Part shown: one piece after another, positions 53,543-62,180 of the stretch
Position numbering within the stretch: the stretch's first letter is position 1
Layout of the letters: each line of letters begins with the position of its first letter
Origin: Novosphingobium capsulatum NBRC 12533
Lineage (GTDB): Bacteria; Pseudomonadota; Alphaproteobacteria; Sphingomonadales; Sphingomonadaceae
DNA length: 64,000 nucleotides
Direction: 5' to 3'
Assembly: GCF_001598375.1 (NCBI RefSeq)
Contig: NZ_BCYV01000013.1
Location: 62,001-126,000 of the forward strand
The notes under the pieces: model-generated
What the model saw: only the letters and a program-made list of their open reading frames with translations
What the model was told of the DNA's origin: nothing
The model's database searches: none
Position numbers and translations under genes: made by a program

Positions 53543-56251
53543 TTAGAAGCGCCCGGTCACGCTGGCGGAGAACACGCGGCCGTTCTTGTAGACCGACGTG
53601 GGCGCCTTGGGATCGGAGCTGTACTGGTAATAGGTTTCGTCCAGCAGGTTGGAGGCGGTCGCCGTCACCTGCACGTGATCGTTGATGGTATACGAGATCT
53701 GCGCATCGAGCTGGCGATAGGCGTCGGTATAGTCCTGCGACTGCTGGCGGCCGAAGCGGTAGAAGTACTTCGAGCGACGGTTGTAGCTGACCCGCGCCTG
53801 GAACGGCCCGTTTTCATAGTAGGGCGAGATCTGGATCGTGTTGCGCGACAGGAACGGCAGGCCGGTGGACGCCTGCGTGTCTGCATCGGCAAACGTGTAG
53901 GCGGCCTGGATGCCGAAGCCCCAGATCAGGTTGGTATTGCCCGAGAGCGAGAAACCGGTGACGGTTGCCTTGCCGCCGTTGACCGGGCGCGAGATCGCAT
54001 AGGTGCGGGTCTGGCCGGTGATCGGGTTGGTCAGCGTGGTGTCGAGCGTTTCGTTACCAACGTAGTTGCTGATATCGCGGTAGAACACTTCGCCCGAGAG
54101 GAAGCTGGACGGGGCGAAGTACCACTCGGCCGAAAGACCGAAGTTGGTCGCGAGATAGGGCTTGAGGTCGGGGTTGCCGCCGCCGCCGCTCAGCGTGCTG
54201 TCATCGAGCGAGAGATAGCCGGCAAGGTCGGAATAGCGCGGACGCGCCATGACCTTGGCGACCGCACCGCGCAGCACCACGCTCTGCCCGGCATCGTAGA
54301 TCACGTTGAGGGCAGGCAGGAAGCGGTTGTCGGTCTTGTTGTACTGCACCAGGTTCACGGTCGAGCCGCTCTGGGCGTAGAAGTTGGATTCCACGCTGGT
54401 GCTGACGAAACGGCCACCGATGTTGCCGCGCAGCTTGCCACTTTCAAAGTTGGCCTGGATATAGGCTGCCTTGATGCGCTCGTTGACCAGCCAGTAATCG
54501 CCCTTGGACAGGCCGCGATCGTCGGTGAAGTTGCCATACTTCTTGAGCGTGGCGATGATCCCGTCCTTGTCCATGCCGACATAGGGCGCACCGTTGCCCG
54601 AAGTGCCCAGGCCATTGTAAAGGCCCGAGTTCAGCACGTTGTAGTCAAGATCAGCCAGCGTGAAATTCTGGTTGGTGAAGATCGCGTTGCTGTAGGTGGT
54701 GTTGCTGTTCTGGTGCGAACTGTAGCGGCCACCGAACAGCAGCTTGTTGAACGGGCCGACGTTGATGTCGCGCACGAAGTTGGCTTCGCCGTACCATTCC
54801 TTGTCGACCGTGAAGCCTGACTGGGTGGGAATGCCGCCGATCTGCCGGCCGAAGAACTTGCGGCCATCGGTGGCCGTGACGTTTTCGCCGCCCAGCGCGG
54901 TGTAGTTGCTCAGCCACTTGGTGGGATCGGTGGCCGGGCGGTCCCAGTTGACGATCGTGTTGCGGCCATTGGCGCCCGAGGTGAAGCCCTGCTGGGTACG
55001 GAAATCGAGCAGGTATTCGGGATCCTTGCCGCCCGAGGCGCGGGTATAGCCGACATTGCCGGTGATCGCCCAGCCTTCCGGCTTCCAGTCATAGGCCAGC
55101 GAGTAGGTGTCGTTCTTGATGCGGGTGCGGCGATAGAGCGTGTCGAGCTGGCCGGTGGCGCCGGTCTGGCCGGCGGGAATGCCCGAGAACGTCGCTTCGG
55201 TGACCAGGCCGTTGCCATACTTGGCCGAGATCAGGCGCGAGCCTTCATACCCGTAGGTATACATCGAATTCGACACGTTGTCGTAGTTGCCGCGGATGAC
55301 CAGGCCAGTGGCGGTCAGCACCAGGTTGTCGGCTGGCTTGAGCTGGATCGCGCCATTGAAGCCCAGGCGTTCGCGATCCTGCTTGAAGAACTCGCGCGCC
55401 AGGAACGAGGCAAAGCGGGCGTCGGAGAAATCAGCGCGTTCAGTGGCCGACAGGGCCGAGATCGGCTTGCCGTTGACCGTGGCGGTGGCGGGCGCGTTAT
55501 CGAGCAGGGCCTGACCGGTACGATACCAGTACACGGCCACGCCGGCGCGGCTGAGCTGTTCCTTGTCGTAATTCACCGCTGCCAGGATGCCGATGGTTTC
55601 GTCATCGTTCTTCCAGCTGTACAGGCCGCCGCCGCGGAAGCTGCCGCGCTTGGCGCGGTCGTTGTATTCATAGCCGCCGTTGAAGCGGATGGTGTTGGCA
55701 GCCAGATCGAGTGGCTTGCGCGTGACGACATCGACGGTGGCGCCGATGGCGCCTTCCTGGAGGCGGGCTTCGGGAGTCTTGTAGACCACGGCCTGGCTGA
55801 TGATCGCCGGCGAAAGCAGCGAGTAGTTGAAGCTGCGGCTCGAACGGTCGGACGGGTTGCCGCCCCAGTCGGCCGAGGCGACCGAGTGGCCGTCGATCGT
55901 CAGGCGGTTGAGCGCGGGCTCCACGCCGGCGATGGACAGCTGCTCGCCTTCGCCGAACTGGCGGTCGACCGTGATGCCCGGCAGACGCGAGAGCGATTCC
56001 GCCACGTTGCTATCCGGGAACTTGCCCACGTCTTCGGCGCTGATCACGTCGACGATCGAGTTGGCGTTGCGCTTGATCTCGATGGCGTTGCGCAAGCTGG
56101 CGCGGATGCCGGTGACAACGATGCCCGAACCATCGCCCGAACTGCTGGAAGCGGTTTCGCCCGGTCCTTCCGCAGCGGTCTGCGCCTGCGCCGCAATCGG
56201 CATCGCGACCATCGCGGTTGTGGCGATCAAAAGGAAGCGCCGCACGTTCAT
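53543..56251 (-). CDS. TonB-dependent receptor, carbohydrate type
   Basis: A 902-residue outer-membrane receptor. A signal peptide (about residues 1-24, MPIAAQAQ) is followed by a plug domain with GIVVTGIRASLRNAIEIK, SIVDVISAEDVGKFPDSNVAE and LSRLPGITVDR. These are the hallmark of the Xanthomonas/Caulobacter TonB receptor group that imports glycans. The barrel runs to a terminal FSASVTGRF. ATG at 56251 has GGGGGA well spaced; ATG at 56257 sits too close to it. Placement next to a GntR regulator and the fucose-type operon suggests uptake of fucose or a fucosylated oligosaccharide. Confidence 0.92.
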   Translation of the reverse strand: MNVRRFLLIATTAMVAMPIAAQAQTAAEGPGETASSSSGDGSGIVVTGIRASLRNAIEIKRNANSIVDVISAEDVGKFPDSNVAESLSRLPGITVDRQFGEGEQLSIAGVEPALNRLTIDGHSVASADWGGNPSDRSSRSFNYSLLSPAIISQAVVYKTPEARLQEGAIGATVDVVTRKPLDLAANTIRFNGGYEYNDRAKRGSFRGGGLYSWKNDDETIGILAAVNYDKEQLSRAGVAVYWYRTGQALLDNAPATATVNGKPISALSATERADFSDARFASFLAREFFKQDRERLGFNGAIQLKPADNLVLTATGLVIRGNYDNVSNSMYTYGYEGSRLISAKYGNGLVTEATFSGIPAGQTGATGQLDTLYRRTRIKNDTYSLAYDWKPEGWAITGNVGYTRASGGKDPEYLLDFRTQQGFTSGANGRNTIVNWDRPATDPTKWLSNYTALGGENVTATDGRKFFGRQIGGIPTQSGFTVDKEWYGEANFVRDINVGPFNKLLFGGRYSSHQNSNTTYSNAIFTNQNFTLADLDYNVLNSGLYNGLGTSGNGAPYVGMDKDGIIATLKKYGNFTDDRGLSKGDYWLVNERIKAAYIQANFESGKLRGNIGGRFVSTSVESNFYAQSGSTVNLVQYNKTDNRFLPALNVIYDAGQSVVLRGAVAKVMARPRYSDLAGYLSLDDSTLSGGGGNPDLKPYLATNFGLSAEWYFAPSSFLSGEVFYRDISNYVGNETLDTTLTNPITGQTRTYAISRPVNGGKATVTGFSLSGNTNLIWGFGIQAAYTFADADTQASTGLPFLSRNTIQISPYYENGPFQARVSYNRRSKYFYRFGRQQSQDYTDAYRQLDAQISYTINDHVQVTATASNLLDETYYQYSSDPKAPTSVYKNGRVFSASVTGRF

Positions 56252-56350
56252 TCCCATTCCCCCAGTTTTTCAGCGCACCGCGCTGATCCCTCGCCGAAGC
56301 CCGGTTCGGCCACGTAACTTTTCCCGTCTGGGGATGAGGCCCATTTTGTT

Positions 56351-56440
56351 ACCAAACCCCCATTTGGTTATGCATATGTTATATGTCACACTTCGAGAAT
56401 CCAGGAAAAAATTGGAAATGTCTTCAATATGTTTCATATT
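56351..56440 (-). promoter_or_regulatory. Candidate operators upstream of the TonB receptor gene
   Basis: In an AT-rich stretch 100-190 bp upstream of the receptor start are three short inverted repeats: ACCAAA-n6-TTTGGT (56351-56368), CATAT-GTT-ATATG (56373-56385) and AATATG-TTT-CATATT (56426-56440). The latter two share the ATATGTT element. They are well placed for a regulator such as the neighbouring GntR or IclR. No consensus is known for either protein, so this is an inference. Confidence 0.45.
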
Positions 56441-56788
<348 letters not shown>

Positions 56789-56849
56789 ACACGAGCATGC
56801 CCTTAGGTTTGCAGGGCGTTGCGTGCAAGCGCGAAGTTGCAGCCGGGGA

Positions 56850-57659
56850 TTATGCTGCCACGCTGAAGCGGGTGGCGTAACGCTGGCTGATCTGTTCCAC
56901 CGGCAGGACGACGCAGACATCGACGGTGTTGAACGCGTGATCGATGAACGCGCCATCGCCAAAGCGCGCGCCGCAACGCAGATAGCCCTTGATCAGCGGG
57001 GGCAGCGCCAGCATCGCGCGGCGTTCGTCATAGCTGCCGCGCGGCAGGCGTTCGAGCGGCACGGCGCAGCGGGCATTGGGCCGCACCTGCGGGCGCTTTT
57101 CTGCCGGGGCAAGGCAGGTGTGCGCCAGCAACGAGAGCGCGGCGGCATGGGCATCGGGATCGATGCCGGAAAACGAGGCGCAGCCGAACATCAGGCCGAT
57201 ATCGTGGGCGGCGATATAGTCGGCAATGCCGCGCCACAGCAGCGATATGGTCGCGCTGGTGCGGAATGCGGGCAGCACGCAGGACCGGCCCAGTTCCAGC
57301 AGTTCGCCGCCGACCCTGCCTTCACCGGCGATCAACGGGGCAAGATCGAATTCGCCGGCGCTGTAAAACCCGTCCGCCGCCCGCGCCACGCTTTCGCGCA
57401 GCAGGCGATAGGTGCCGACGACCTGGCCATCGGGCACAGTGGTGCCGGGCTGGTCTTCATCGATCACCAGCAGATGATCGCACAGCGCATCATAGGGATC
57501 AGCGTCAAGCTGGCTGAGCAAGCCGTGGGCCTGGGCGCCCATTTCATCGAAAAAGACCTGCCAGCGCAGCTTCTGCACTGCCACGAGATCGGCGCCGTCG
57601 CGCGCCAACCGCACGGCCAGACGCCGCTGCCGCTTGTCCATTCCGATCACTTCGCCCAT
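56850..57659 (-). CDS. GNAT-fold N-acyltransferase (OlsB/hemolysin-like)
   Basis: A 269-residue acyltransferase of the autoinducer-synthase/ornithine acyltransferase branch. Blocks seen are LRWQVFFDEMGA, CDHLLVIDE, VVGTYRLLRESVA, ELLELGRSCVLPAFRTSATISLLWRGIADYI and GCASFSGIDP. OlsB members move a 3-hydroxyacyl chain from acyl-ACP to ornithine to start ornithine-lipid synthesis; that function is plausible but not proven here. There is no olsA-like gene adjacent. Start ATG at 57659. Confidence 0.82.
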   Translation of the reverse strand: MGEVIGMDKRQRRLAVRLARDGADLVAVQKLRWQVFFDEMGAQAHGLLSQLDADPYDALCDHLLVIDEDQPGTTVPDGQVVGTYRLLRESVARAADGFYSAGEFDLAPLIAGEGRVGGELLELGRSCVLPAFRTSATISLLWRGIADYIAAHDIGLMFGCASFSGIDPDAHAAALSLLAHTCLAPAEKRPQVRPNARCAVPLERLPRGSYDERRAMLALPPLIKGYLRCGARFGDGAFIDHAFNTVDVCVVLPVEQISQRYATRFSVAA

Positions 57660-57811
57660 CGAACGCGCCCTCCGTTCGGAACGCGATAGCGCACGGGCAT
57701 GACGCCGGTTTTGCAGAATGATGATGATCGTGGGTCACTTGTGGCACGCGTGTCGCGCGCCTGTCGTAATTACAGCGCCGCAATTTGGGCGCCGCCATGC
57801 TCGCGGGGTGG

Positions 57812-57887
57812 TGGTAGGCCCGGCAGGATTTGAACCCGCGACCTAGCCGTTATGAGCGGCCAGCTCTAACCACTGAGCTACGGGCCC
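57812..57887 (-). tRNA. tRNA-Ile2 (CAU anticodon) or elongator tRNA-Met
   Basis: A 76-nt minus-strand tRNA with encoded CCA. The anticodon loop CTCATAA gives CAU. The D arm AGCTCAGTGGTTAGAGC and variable region match bacterial tRNA-Ile2 (the lysidine-modified AUA reader) better than elongator tRNA-Met, which usually has an extra base in the D loop. The acceptor stem is GGGCCCG/CGGGCCT, so position 1-72 is a G-U pair. Not the initiator, as it lacks the three G-C anticodon-stem pairs. Confidence 0.9.
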
Positions 57888-57963
57888 CCGTTGCGCCCCA
57901 TGCCGTTAAAGCGCTGCCGCGCACTTGGCAAGAAAGCGTATGCGGCGCAGCGCGATGGCGGTT

Positions 57964-59001
57964 TCAGATCAGGGCGGCCTGCATGATGTCAGACACACTG
58001 GCAGGCTTGATGCCGCAGCAGGCCAGATGCGTGAACACCACGCGCCACCAGTCATAGAGCTGGTCAAGCTGGCGGGCATCGCGCACATAAGGTGTGTGCC
58101 CGGGGCGCAGCGACGGGCTGTGGAACGAAAACACCAGGATCGGTAGGCCATCGGCCAGCGTCAGGTCGATGCAGCGGATGGCTTCGGCCGCGGTGACGCC
58201 TTCGGGTGTGAACGGCACGCGGTTCATCAATCCGGCGCGGGCCATCGCCCCGCGCAGGCGCGGCACGCGCCACAGGCGGGGAAACAGCCAGGGCCCCTGG
58301 CGCCGCAGCGCACCCGAAAACACTGTGGTCAGCGGCAATTCCATCAGCCCGCCCTGGCGATCGACCCACCAGGGATGCAGCGGCAGCGCGGTGAAATCGG
58401 GGCCGCCCTGGCTGGAGTAATCGAAATGGCTGCGCACCGAGGTATCGATCGCGATGCCGGATTCGGCGAGGATCTGCGCCGTGGCCGACCCCACGCCATA
58501 GCGCCCGGCGCGATAGATGCGGGGCGCTTGGCCAAACGCGGCCGAGATCGTGTCGCGCAGCTTGACCAGCTTGGCGCGTTCCAGCGCCGGCGGCAGATTG
58601 CCGGCAAAGCTATTGAATACGTTCAGCTGTTCCTGGTGTGGCGGATTGACCCAGGGATGCAGCTGCACCCCGATTTCGGCGCGGCCATGGCGAACCGCAT
58701 CGCCCAGCGCCATGCCCACGGCCGGATCGCTGGCGATGGGATAGTCGATCAAATAGATCGGGGCGACACCGAACCCCTCGCAAAACTGCTGGAACTTGGC
58801 GAGGCGCGGCACATGCCTCAGGCCGTGGCCGGTACGCTCGAACGGCTTGGCCCAGTCGAATTCCTCTTCGGTGTCGACGGTAACGACGAAACGCTGCCCG
58901 AATTCGGGGGCAAAGTGCACGCGGGCATCGGACGGGGGCGGGCGGGTGATCCGCGCCGGTGCGCCCTGGCGCTCGCCTTCGCCCCCAAGCCGCGATGGCA
59001 C
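57964..59001 (-). CDS. Polysaccharide deacetylase-like protein (WalW type)
   Basis: A 345-residue NodB-fold protein. Metal-binding Asp lies in VTVDTEEEFDW, a His in GVQLHPWVNPP, the RAGRYGVG motif 3 follows, and FSFHSPSL forms the last motif. The overall length and order match WalW-type proteins seen in polysaccharide loci. GTG at 59001 lies 5 bp after the stop of the upstream histidine kinase gene, so both are probably one transcript. No signal peptide; the first 30 residues are polar. Substrate unknown. Confidence 0.78.
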   Translation of the reverse strand: MPSRLGGEGERQGAPARITRPPPSDARVHFAPEFGQRFVVTVDTEEEFDWAKPFERTGHGLRHVPRLAKFQQFCEGFGVAPIYLIDYPIASDPAVGMALGDAVRHGRAEIGVQLHPWVNPPHQEQLNVFNSFAGNLPPALERAKLVKLRDTISAAFGQAPRIYRAGRYGVGSATAQILAESGIAIDTSVRSHFDYSSQGGPDFTALPLHPWWVDRQGGLMELPLTTVFSGALRRQGPWLFPRLWRVPRLRGAMARAGLMNRVPFTPEGVTAAEAIRCIDLTLADGLPILVFSFHSPSLRPGHTPYVRDARQLDQLYDWWRVVFTHLACCGIKPASVSDIMQAALI

Positions 59002-59006
59002 CGTGG

Positions 59007-60947
59007 TCAGCCCGCCTGCGCCGGGGTGGCGCTATCGCCGCCGACGAGAGCGTGCGGCGAGACAGCAGCGGGCAACTGTGCGAGCAGCCGCGCCCCTTCG
59101 CGGCGCAAGCCGCCGCCCATGGCACGCAATTCCGCCGCCGCCAGGCGCAGGGCAAAGCCATTGCCCATCATGCCGCCAGGGCCCAGGCCGCCGGCCTGCT
59201 GGCCACCGCCCTGGCTGCGGGCGCCATCGGCGGCAAACAGCGTGGCATCATCGCGCATGGCGAGCGTTGCCGGCAATGGCAGGTCGAGGCGCACGGCTGC
59301 TGGCGCGCTGTCGCCGGCAACGGGCGCGGCGAGTGCGATGGCCAGGCGCTCCCCCGGTGCTGCCGTGCTGGCGATTACCGCGAGCAGGCGCCACATCGCA
59401 TGTTCGAGCTCGGCCGCAGGGGCTGCAACCCGTACCGGTTCTGCCGGGGGCTGCCAGCGCAGGCGCACTTCGCGTGGGCCGATCACCGGATCGAGCTGGG
59501 CCAACTGCCGGCTGACCAGCGCGGCCAGATCGATGCCGCTGTCGGGCGCGGGCATCTCGGCAGCGCCGGTTTCCAGCCGGGCCAGCCGCTCCAGGTCTTC
59601 AAACCCGGCCAGCATGCGGGCGGCATCGGCCGCGATGCTGGCGGCCAGGCTGCGGTATTGGTGCGGCGTGGCGCCAAATACCTGCTGCTGGATCATTTCG
59701 GCAAAACCCTGGATCGCATTGATCGGGGTGCGCAATTCATGCAGCGTCTGGCGCAGGCGATCGGCGCCCTGGGTCACTGGAGTCTCGGCCTCTGCCGGGG
59801 CGCTGGCCTGGGTTGCGGCCGGGCGGCGCAGGCAGGCGCGATAGCCGGCAAAGGCGCCGCCAGCGCGGGTGAACACCGGCACGGCATCGCATTGCCAGGC
59901 GCCCGCCACGGCCAGCGCACCATCGAGCATGAGCAGCCCGGCGGTGATCGGCAGCCGCGCGGCAAAGGCGCGGGTGCTGCGCGCATCGAGCCGCGCGGGC
60001 GCATGCGGCTGTGCGGTGAAGGGGCGATGGCCCACCAGCATCGGCGCCCAATCGGCATCGGCGGCAACCACCGTGCCCAGCGCATCGATCGCGATGGCGA
60101 TGCTTTCCGGATGCAGCGCGGCGGCAGGCGGTTCATCGGCAAAAGGCAGGCGCGGGTGCGGATCAGCCGCGGTGGCCAGGGCAGGAGCGCCGGGGCTGGC
60201 GGCACCGGTGGGGCGCGCCTCGCGGTCGCGCCGGAACGCCTCGATCCGCCGCACGATCGCGCCGATGCCCTCGCTCGCGCTGGCAGAAAGCAACGGGGCG
60301 GGCGATTCGGGCGGCGTGTCGGGTTGCGCAACGTCCTCGGGCGCAGGTTGCGGTGCCGGTTCGATCACTGGCTGGTCTGCCGCAACCTGGTCCAGCGGTG
60401 CCGAGAGCGCAAAGTCATCAATACCCAGCCGCGCGAGCAAGGCATCCACCGCAGGGCCCAGGTCACGGCGGTGGCGCAGGAAGCCGCGCGCGTGGATCGG
60501 CAGGCGCGGCACCAGCGCCAGCCAGTCCGCCTCGGCCAGGCGGGCGGCGCGGATCGCGGCCAGCGCCAGGCGCGGCGCCTGCGCGGCAAAATGGCTGACC
60601 AGGCGGGGGTGGCCGAGCGGCGTGCCGGCGAGCAGCGCGGCAGCGCCTTCGTGCCCGCCCGGCGCCGTGGCGATTTCGTGGAACAGCGCATCGAGCCGGG
60701 CAAGGGCGGCATCGTGCGGCGCGGCCCAGGCATCGGGCGCCACGCGGCCAAGCAGATCGGCAAGCTGCCGGAACTGCACCCGCATGCCCGCCGGCCCGGC
60801 GGCGCGGGTGCGCAGCACGGTTTCCAGCCGATCGTCCACCACCAGGGCGGCGCCAGCCGTTGCGGCATCCGCCGGCATCAGGGAAGGATCAAGATCGGCA
60901 GGCATCGCTCTGGCGCCAAGGCATCCTGTTGTGCGGTCTTCTGCCAT
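59007..60947 (-). CDS. Histidine kinase-like protein with degenerate ATPase domain
   Basis: A 646-residue protein without membrane helices. The N-terminal 200 residues are helical Ala/Leu-rich, followed by a Pro/Ala-rich linker and a PAS-like region (about 300-400). A phosphoacceptor block LRQTLHELRTPINAIQGFAEMI (near residue 432) is typical of HisKA. The expected N-box asparagine is absent (WRLLAVIAST) and the G1/G2 loops are only loosely Gly-rich (SQGGGQQAGGLGPGG). It may be a pseudokinase or phosphotransferase. ATG at 60947 is the assumed start. Confidence 0.8.
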   Translation of the reverse strand: MAEDRTTGCLGARAMPADLDPSLMPADAATAGAALVVDDRLETVLRTRAAGPAGMRVQFRQLADLLGRVAPDAWAAPHDAALARLDALFHEIATAPGGHEGAAALLAGTPLGHPRLVSHFAAQAPRLALAAIRAARLAEADWLALVPRLPIHARGFLRHRRDLGPAVDALLARLGIDDFALSAPLDQVAADQPVIEPAPQPAPEDVAQPDTPPESPAPLLSASASEGIGAIVRRIEAFRRDREARPTGAASPGAPALATAADPHPRLPFADEPPAAALHPESIAIAIDALGTVVAADADWAPMLVGHRPFTAQPHAPARLDARSTRAFAARLPITAGLLMLDGALAVAGAWQCDAVPVFTRAGGAFAGYRACLRRPAATQASAPAEAETPVTQGADRLRQTLHELRTPINAIQGFAEMIQQQVFGATPHQYRSLAASIAADAARMLAGFEDLERLARLETGAAEMPAPDSGIDLAALVSRQLAQLDPVIGPREVRLRWQPPAEPVRVAAPAAELEHAMWRLLAVIASTAAPGERLAIALAAPVAGDSAPAAVRLDLPLPATLAMRDDATLFAADGARSQGGGQQAGGLGPGGMMGNGFALRLAAAELRAMGGGLRREGARLLAQLPAAVSPHALVGGDSATPAQAG

Positions 60948-61031
60948 GGGGCAATGCCTGGCGAGAGGCAAGCCGGTTACGGACCGTTTCGGAACTCATC
61001 CTTGTGCCTTTATCGGTCAGGTTTTTAAGAA

Positions 61032-61100
61032 AGTGTGGCGAACCCGCCCACCATGCGGTGAATGGTGATCCGTTCATCGTGGAGCGGGTTTTTCCACACT
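61032..61100. promoter_or_regulatory. Long imperfect inverted repeat upstream of lrp
   Basis: Three nested arm pairs: AGTGTGG (61032-61038)/CCACACT (61094-61100), AACCCGC (61041-61047)/GCGGGTT (61084-61090), and CCAC (61048-61051)/GTGG (61079-61082). An inner GAATGG/CCGTTC (61060-61065, 61070-61075, one wobble) closes on TGAT. A transcript would fold into one long interrupted hairpin. Role unknown: sRNA, attenuator or double operator. Confidence 0.5.
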
Positions 61101-61151
61101 ATGCACCGGCTTTGGTGATGGTGCGTTGCATTGCAGGACAATTGCGATATG

Positions 61152-61168
61152 AGCTAATAATATTAGCT
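61152..61168 (+). promoter_or_regulatory. AT-rich palindrome upstream of lrp, likely operator
   Basis: AGCTAATA-A-TATTAGCT, a perfect 8-bp inverted repeat with one central base, 56 bp upstream of the lrp start in otherwise GC-rich sequence. Lrp/AsnC regulators usually bind 13-17 bp AT-centred palindromes at their own promoters, so an autoregulatory site is likely. Confidence 0.6.
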
Positions 61169-61223
61169 TCACTGCCAGCGGTGACGCACAATCTTGCGGG
61201 TCGAGCGGCTAAAGAACACGAAC

Positions 61224-61691
61224 ATGGCGACATTGGACGGAATTGACAGGCGGCTGCTGGCCGAGCTTCAGGATGAGGGCCGCGTAACCAACGTGGAACT
61301 GGCCCAGCGCGTGGGCCTCACGGCGCCGCCCTGCCTGCGCCGCGTGCGCGCGCTGGAAGAGGCCGGCGTCATCCGCGGCTATCACGCCGATCTCGATCCG
61401 GCCAAGCTGGGTTTCGCGATCACGGTCTTTGCGCTCGTCAGCCTGAAAAGCCAGGCCGAGGAATCGCTGCGCCAGTTCGAAGAGCATATGCGCACGCTGC
61501 CCGAAGTGCGCGAATGCCACATGCTCAATGGCGAGATCGACTTCATCCTCAAGATCGTCAGCCGCGATCTGCAAAGCTTCCAGGAATTCCTGACCAGCAA
61601 GCTGACGCCCGCGCCCAATGTGGCCAGCGTCAAGACCTCGCTTACCATTCGCACCGCCAAGCAGGTGCCGGGCGTTCCATTCACCGAGTGA
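61224..61691 (+). CDS. Lrp/AsnC-family transcriptional regulator
   Basis: A 155-residue feast/famine regulator. The HTH (LDGIDRRLLAELQDEGRVTNVELAQRVGLTAPPCLRRVRALEEAG) is followed by a RAM ligand-binding domain (FAITVFALVSLKSQAEESL, MRTLPEVRECHMLNGEIDFILKIVSRDL). Its CLRRV recognition-helix sequence fits the Lrp branch. ATG at 61224. The effector is probably an amino acid. It is divergent from the kinase-like gene across 276 bp containing the palindrome and the long hairpin. Confidence 0.93.
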   Translation: MATLDGIDRRLLAELQDEGRVTNVELAQRVGLTAPPCLRRVRALEEAGVIRGYHADLDPAKLGFAITVFALVSLKSQAEESLRQFEEHMRTLPEVRECHMLNGEIDFILKIVSRDLQSFQEFLTSKLTPAPNVASVKTSLTIRTAKQVPGVPFTE

Positions 61692-61703
61692 AGCGGGCCT
61701 TAA

Positions 61704-61755
61704 CTCCCCATCCTCTTTAGAGGAGGGGAGAGTGGTGGCGGGCGCCCTTTAGGGC
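61704..61755. terminator. Bidirectional hairpins between lrp and chorismate mutase
   Basis: CTCCCC-a-TCCTCT (61704-61716) pairs with AGAGGAGGGGAG (61719-61730), 12 bp with one bulge and a 2-base centre. A second small hairpin GCCCT/AGGGC lies at 61744-61755. They sit between the convergent lrp and chorismate mutase genes and belong to the C-rich hairpin family of this window. Confidence 0.65.
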
Positions 61756-61773
61756 AGGGAGCCGCCGCGCGGG

Positions 61774-62076
61774 TTACTGCGCGGCCTTGGCCTGCTTGTG
61801 GTGGCGGATCACTTCCTCGATTACGAAGCGCAGGAATTTTTCGGAAAATTCCGGATCGAGCCGGGCATCCTCGGCCAGCTTGCGCAGGCGCGCGATCTGG
61901 CGCTCCTCTCGGCCGGGATCGCTGGCGGGCAAGGCTTTTTCGGCCTTGTAGGCACCCACGGCCTGGGTGATGCGAAAGCGTTCGGCCAGGATGTGGATCA
62001 TCGCGGCATCGATGTTGTCGATGCTCTGGCGATAGCCGGCCAGAACCGGATCGGTGCCTTCGGCGGATGCGCTCAT
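61774..62076 (-). CDS. AroQ-type chorismate mutase
   Basis: A 100-residue all-helical chorismate mutase, making prephenate for phenylalanine and tyrosine. Conserved residues are in YRQSIDNIDAAMIHILAERFRITQAVGAYKAE (Arg/Lys active-site positions), the DPGREERQIARLRKLAEDA helix and the C-terminal FLRFVIEEVIRHHK. Monofunctional, no fused dehydratase. ATG at 62076; the frame runs upstream but outside the family. Confidence 0.92.
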   Translation of the reverse strand: MSASAEGTDPVLAGYRQSIDNIDAAMIHILAERFRITQAVGAYKAEKALPASDPGREERQIARLRKLAEDARLDPEFSEKFLRFVIEEVIRHHKQAKAAQ

Positions 62077-62180
62077 GTGCTTTCGGGCCTTTGTCAGTGG
62101 GGTATGCAAAAGTGTCGCTCTGCCGCTACCGTGCAACTTGCGACTTGCCAAGCCGTGCACCACGCGCCAAGCGGGCAGCA

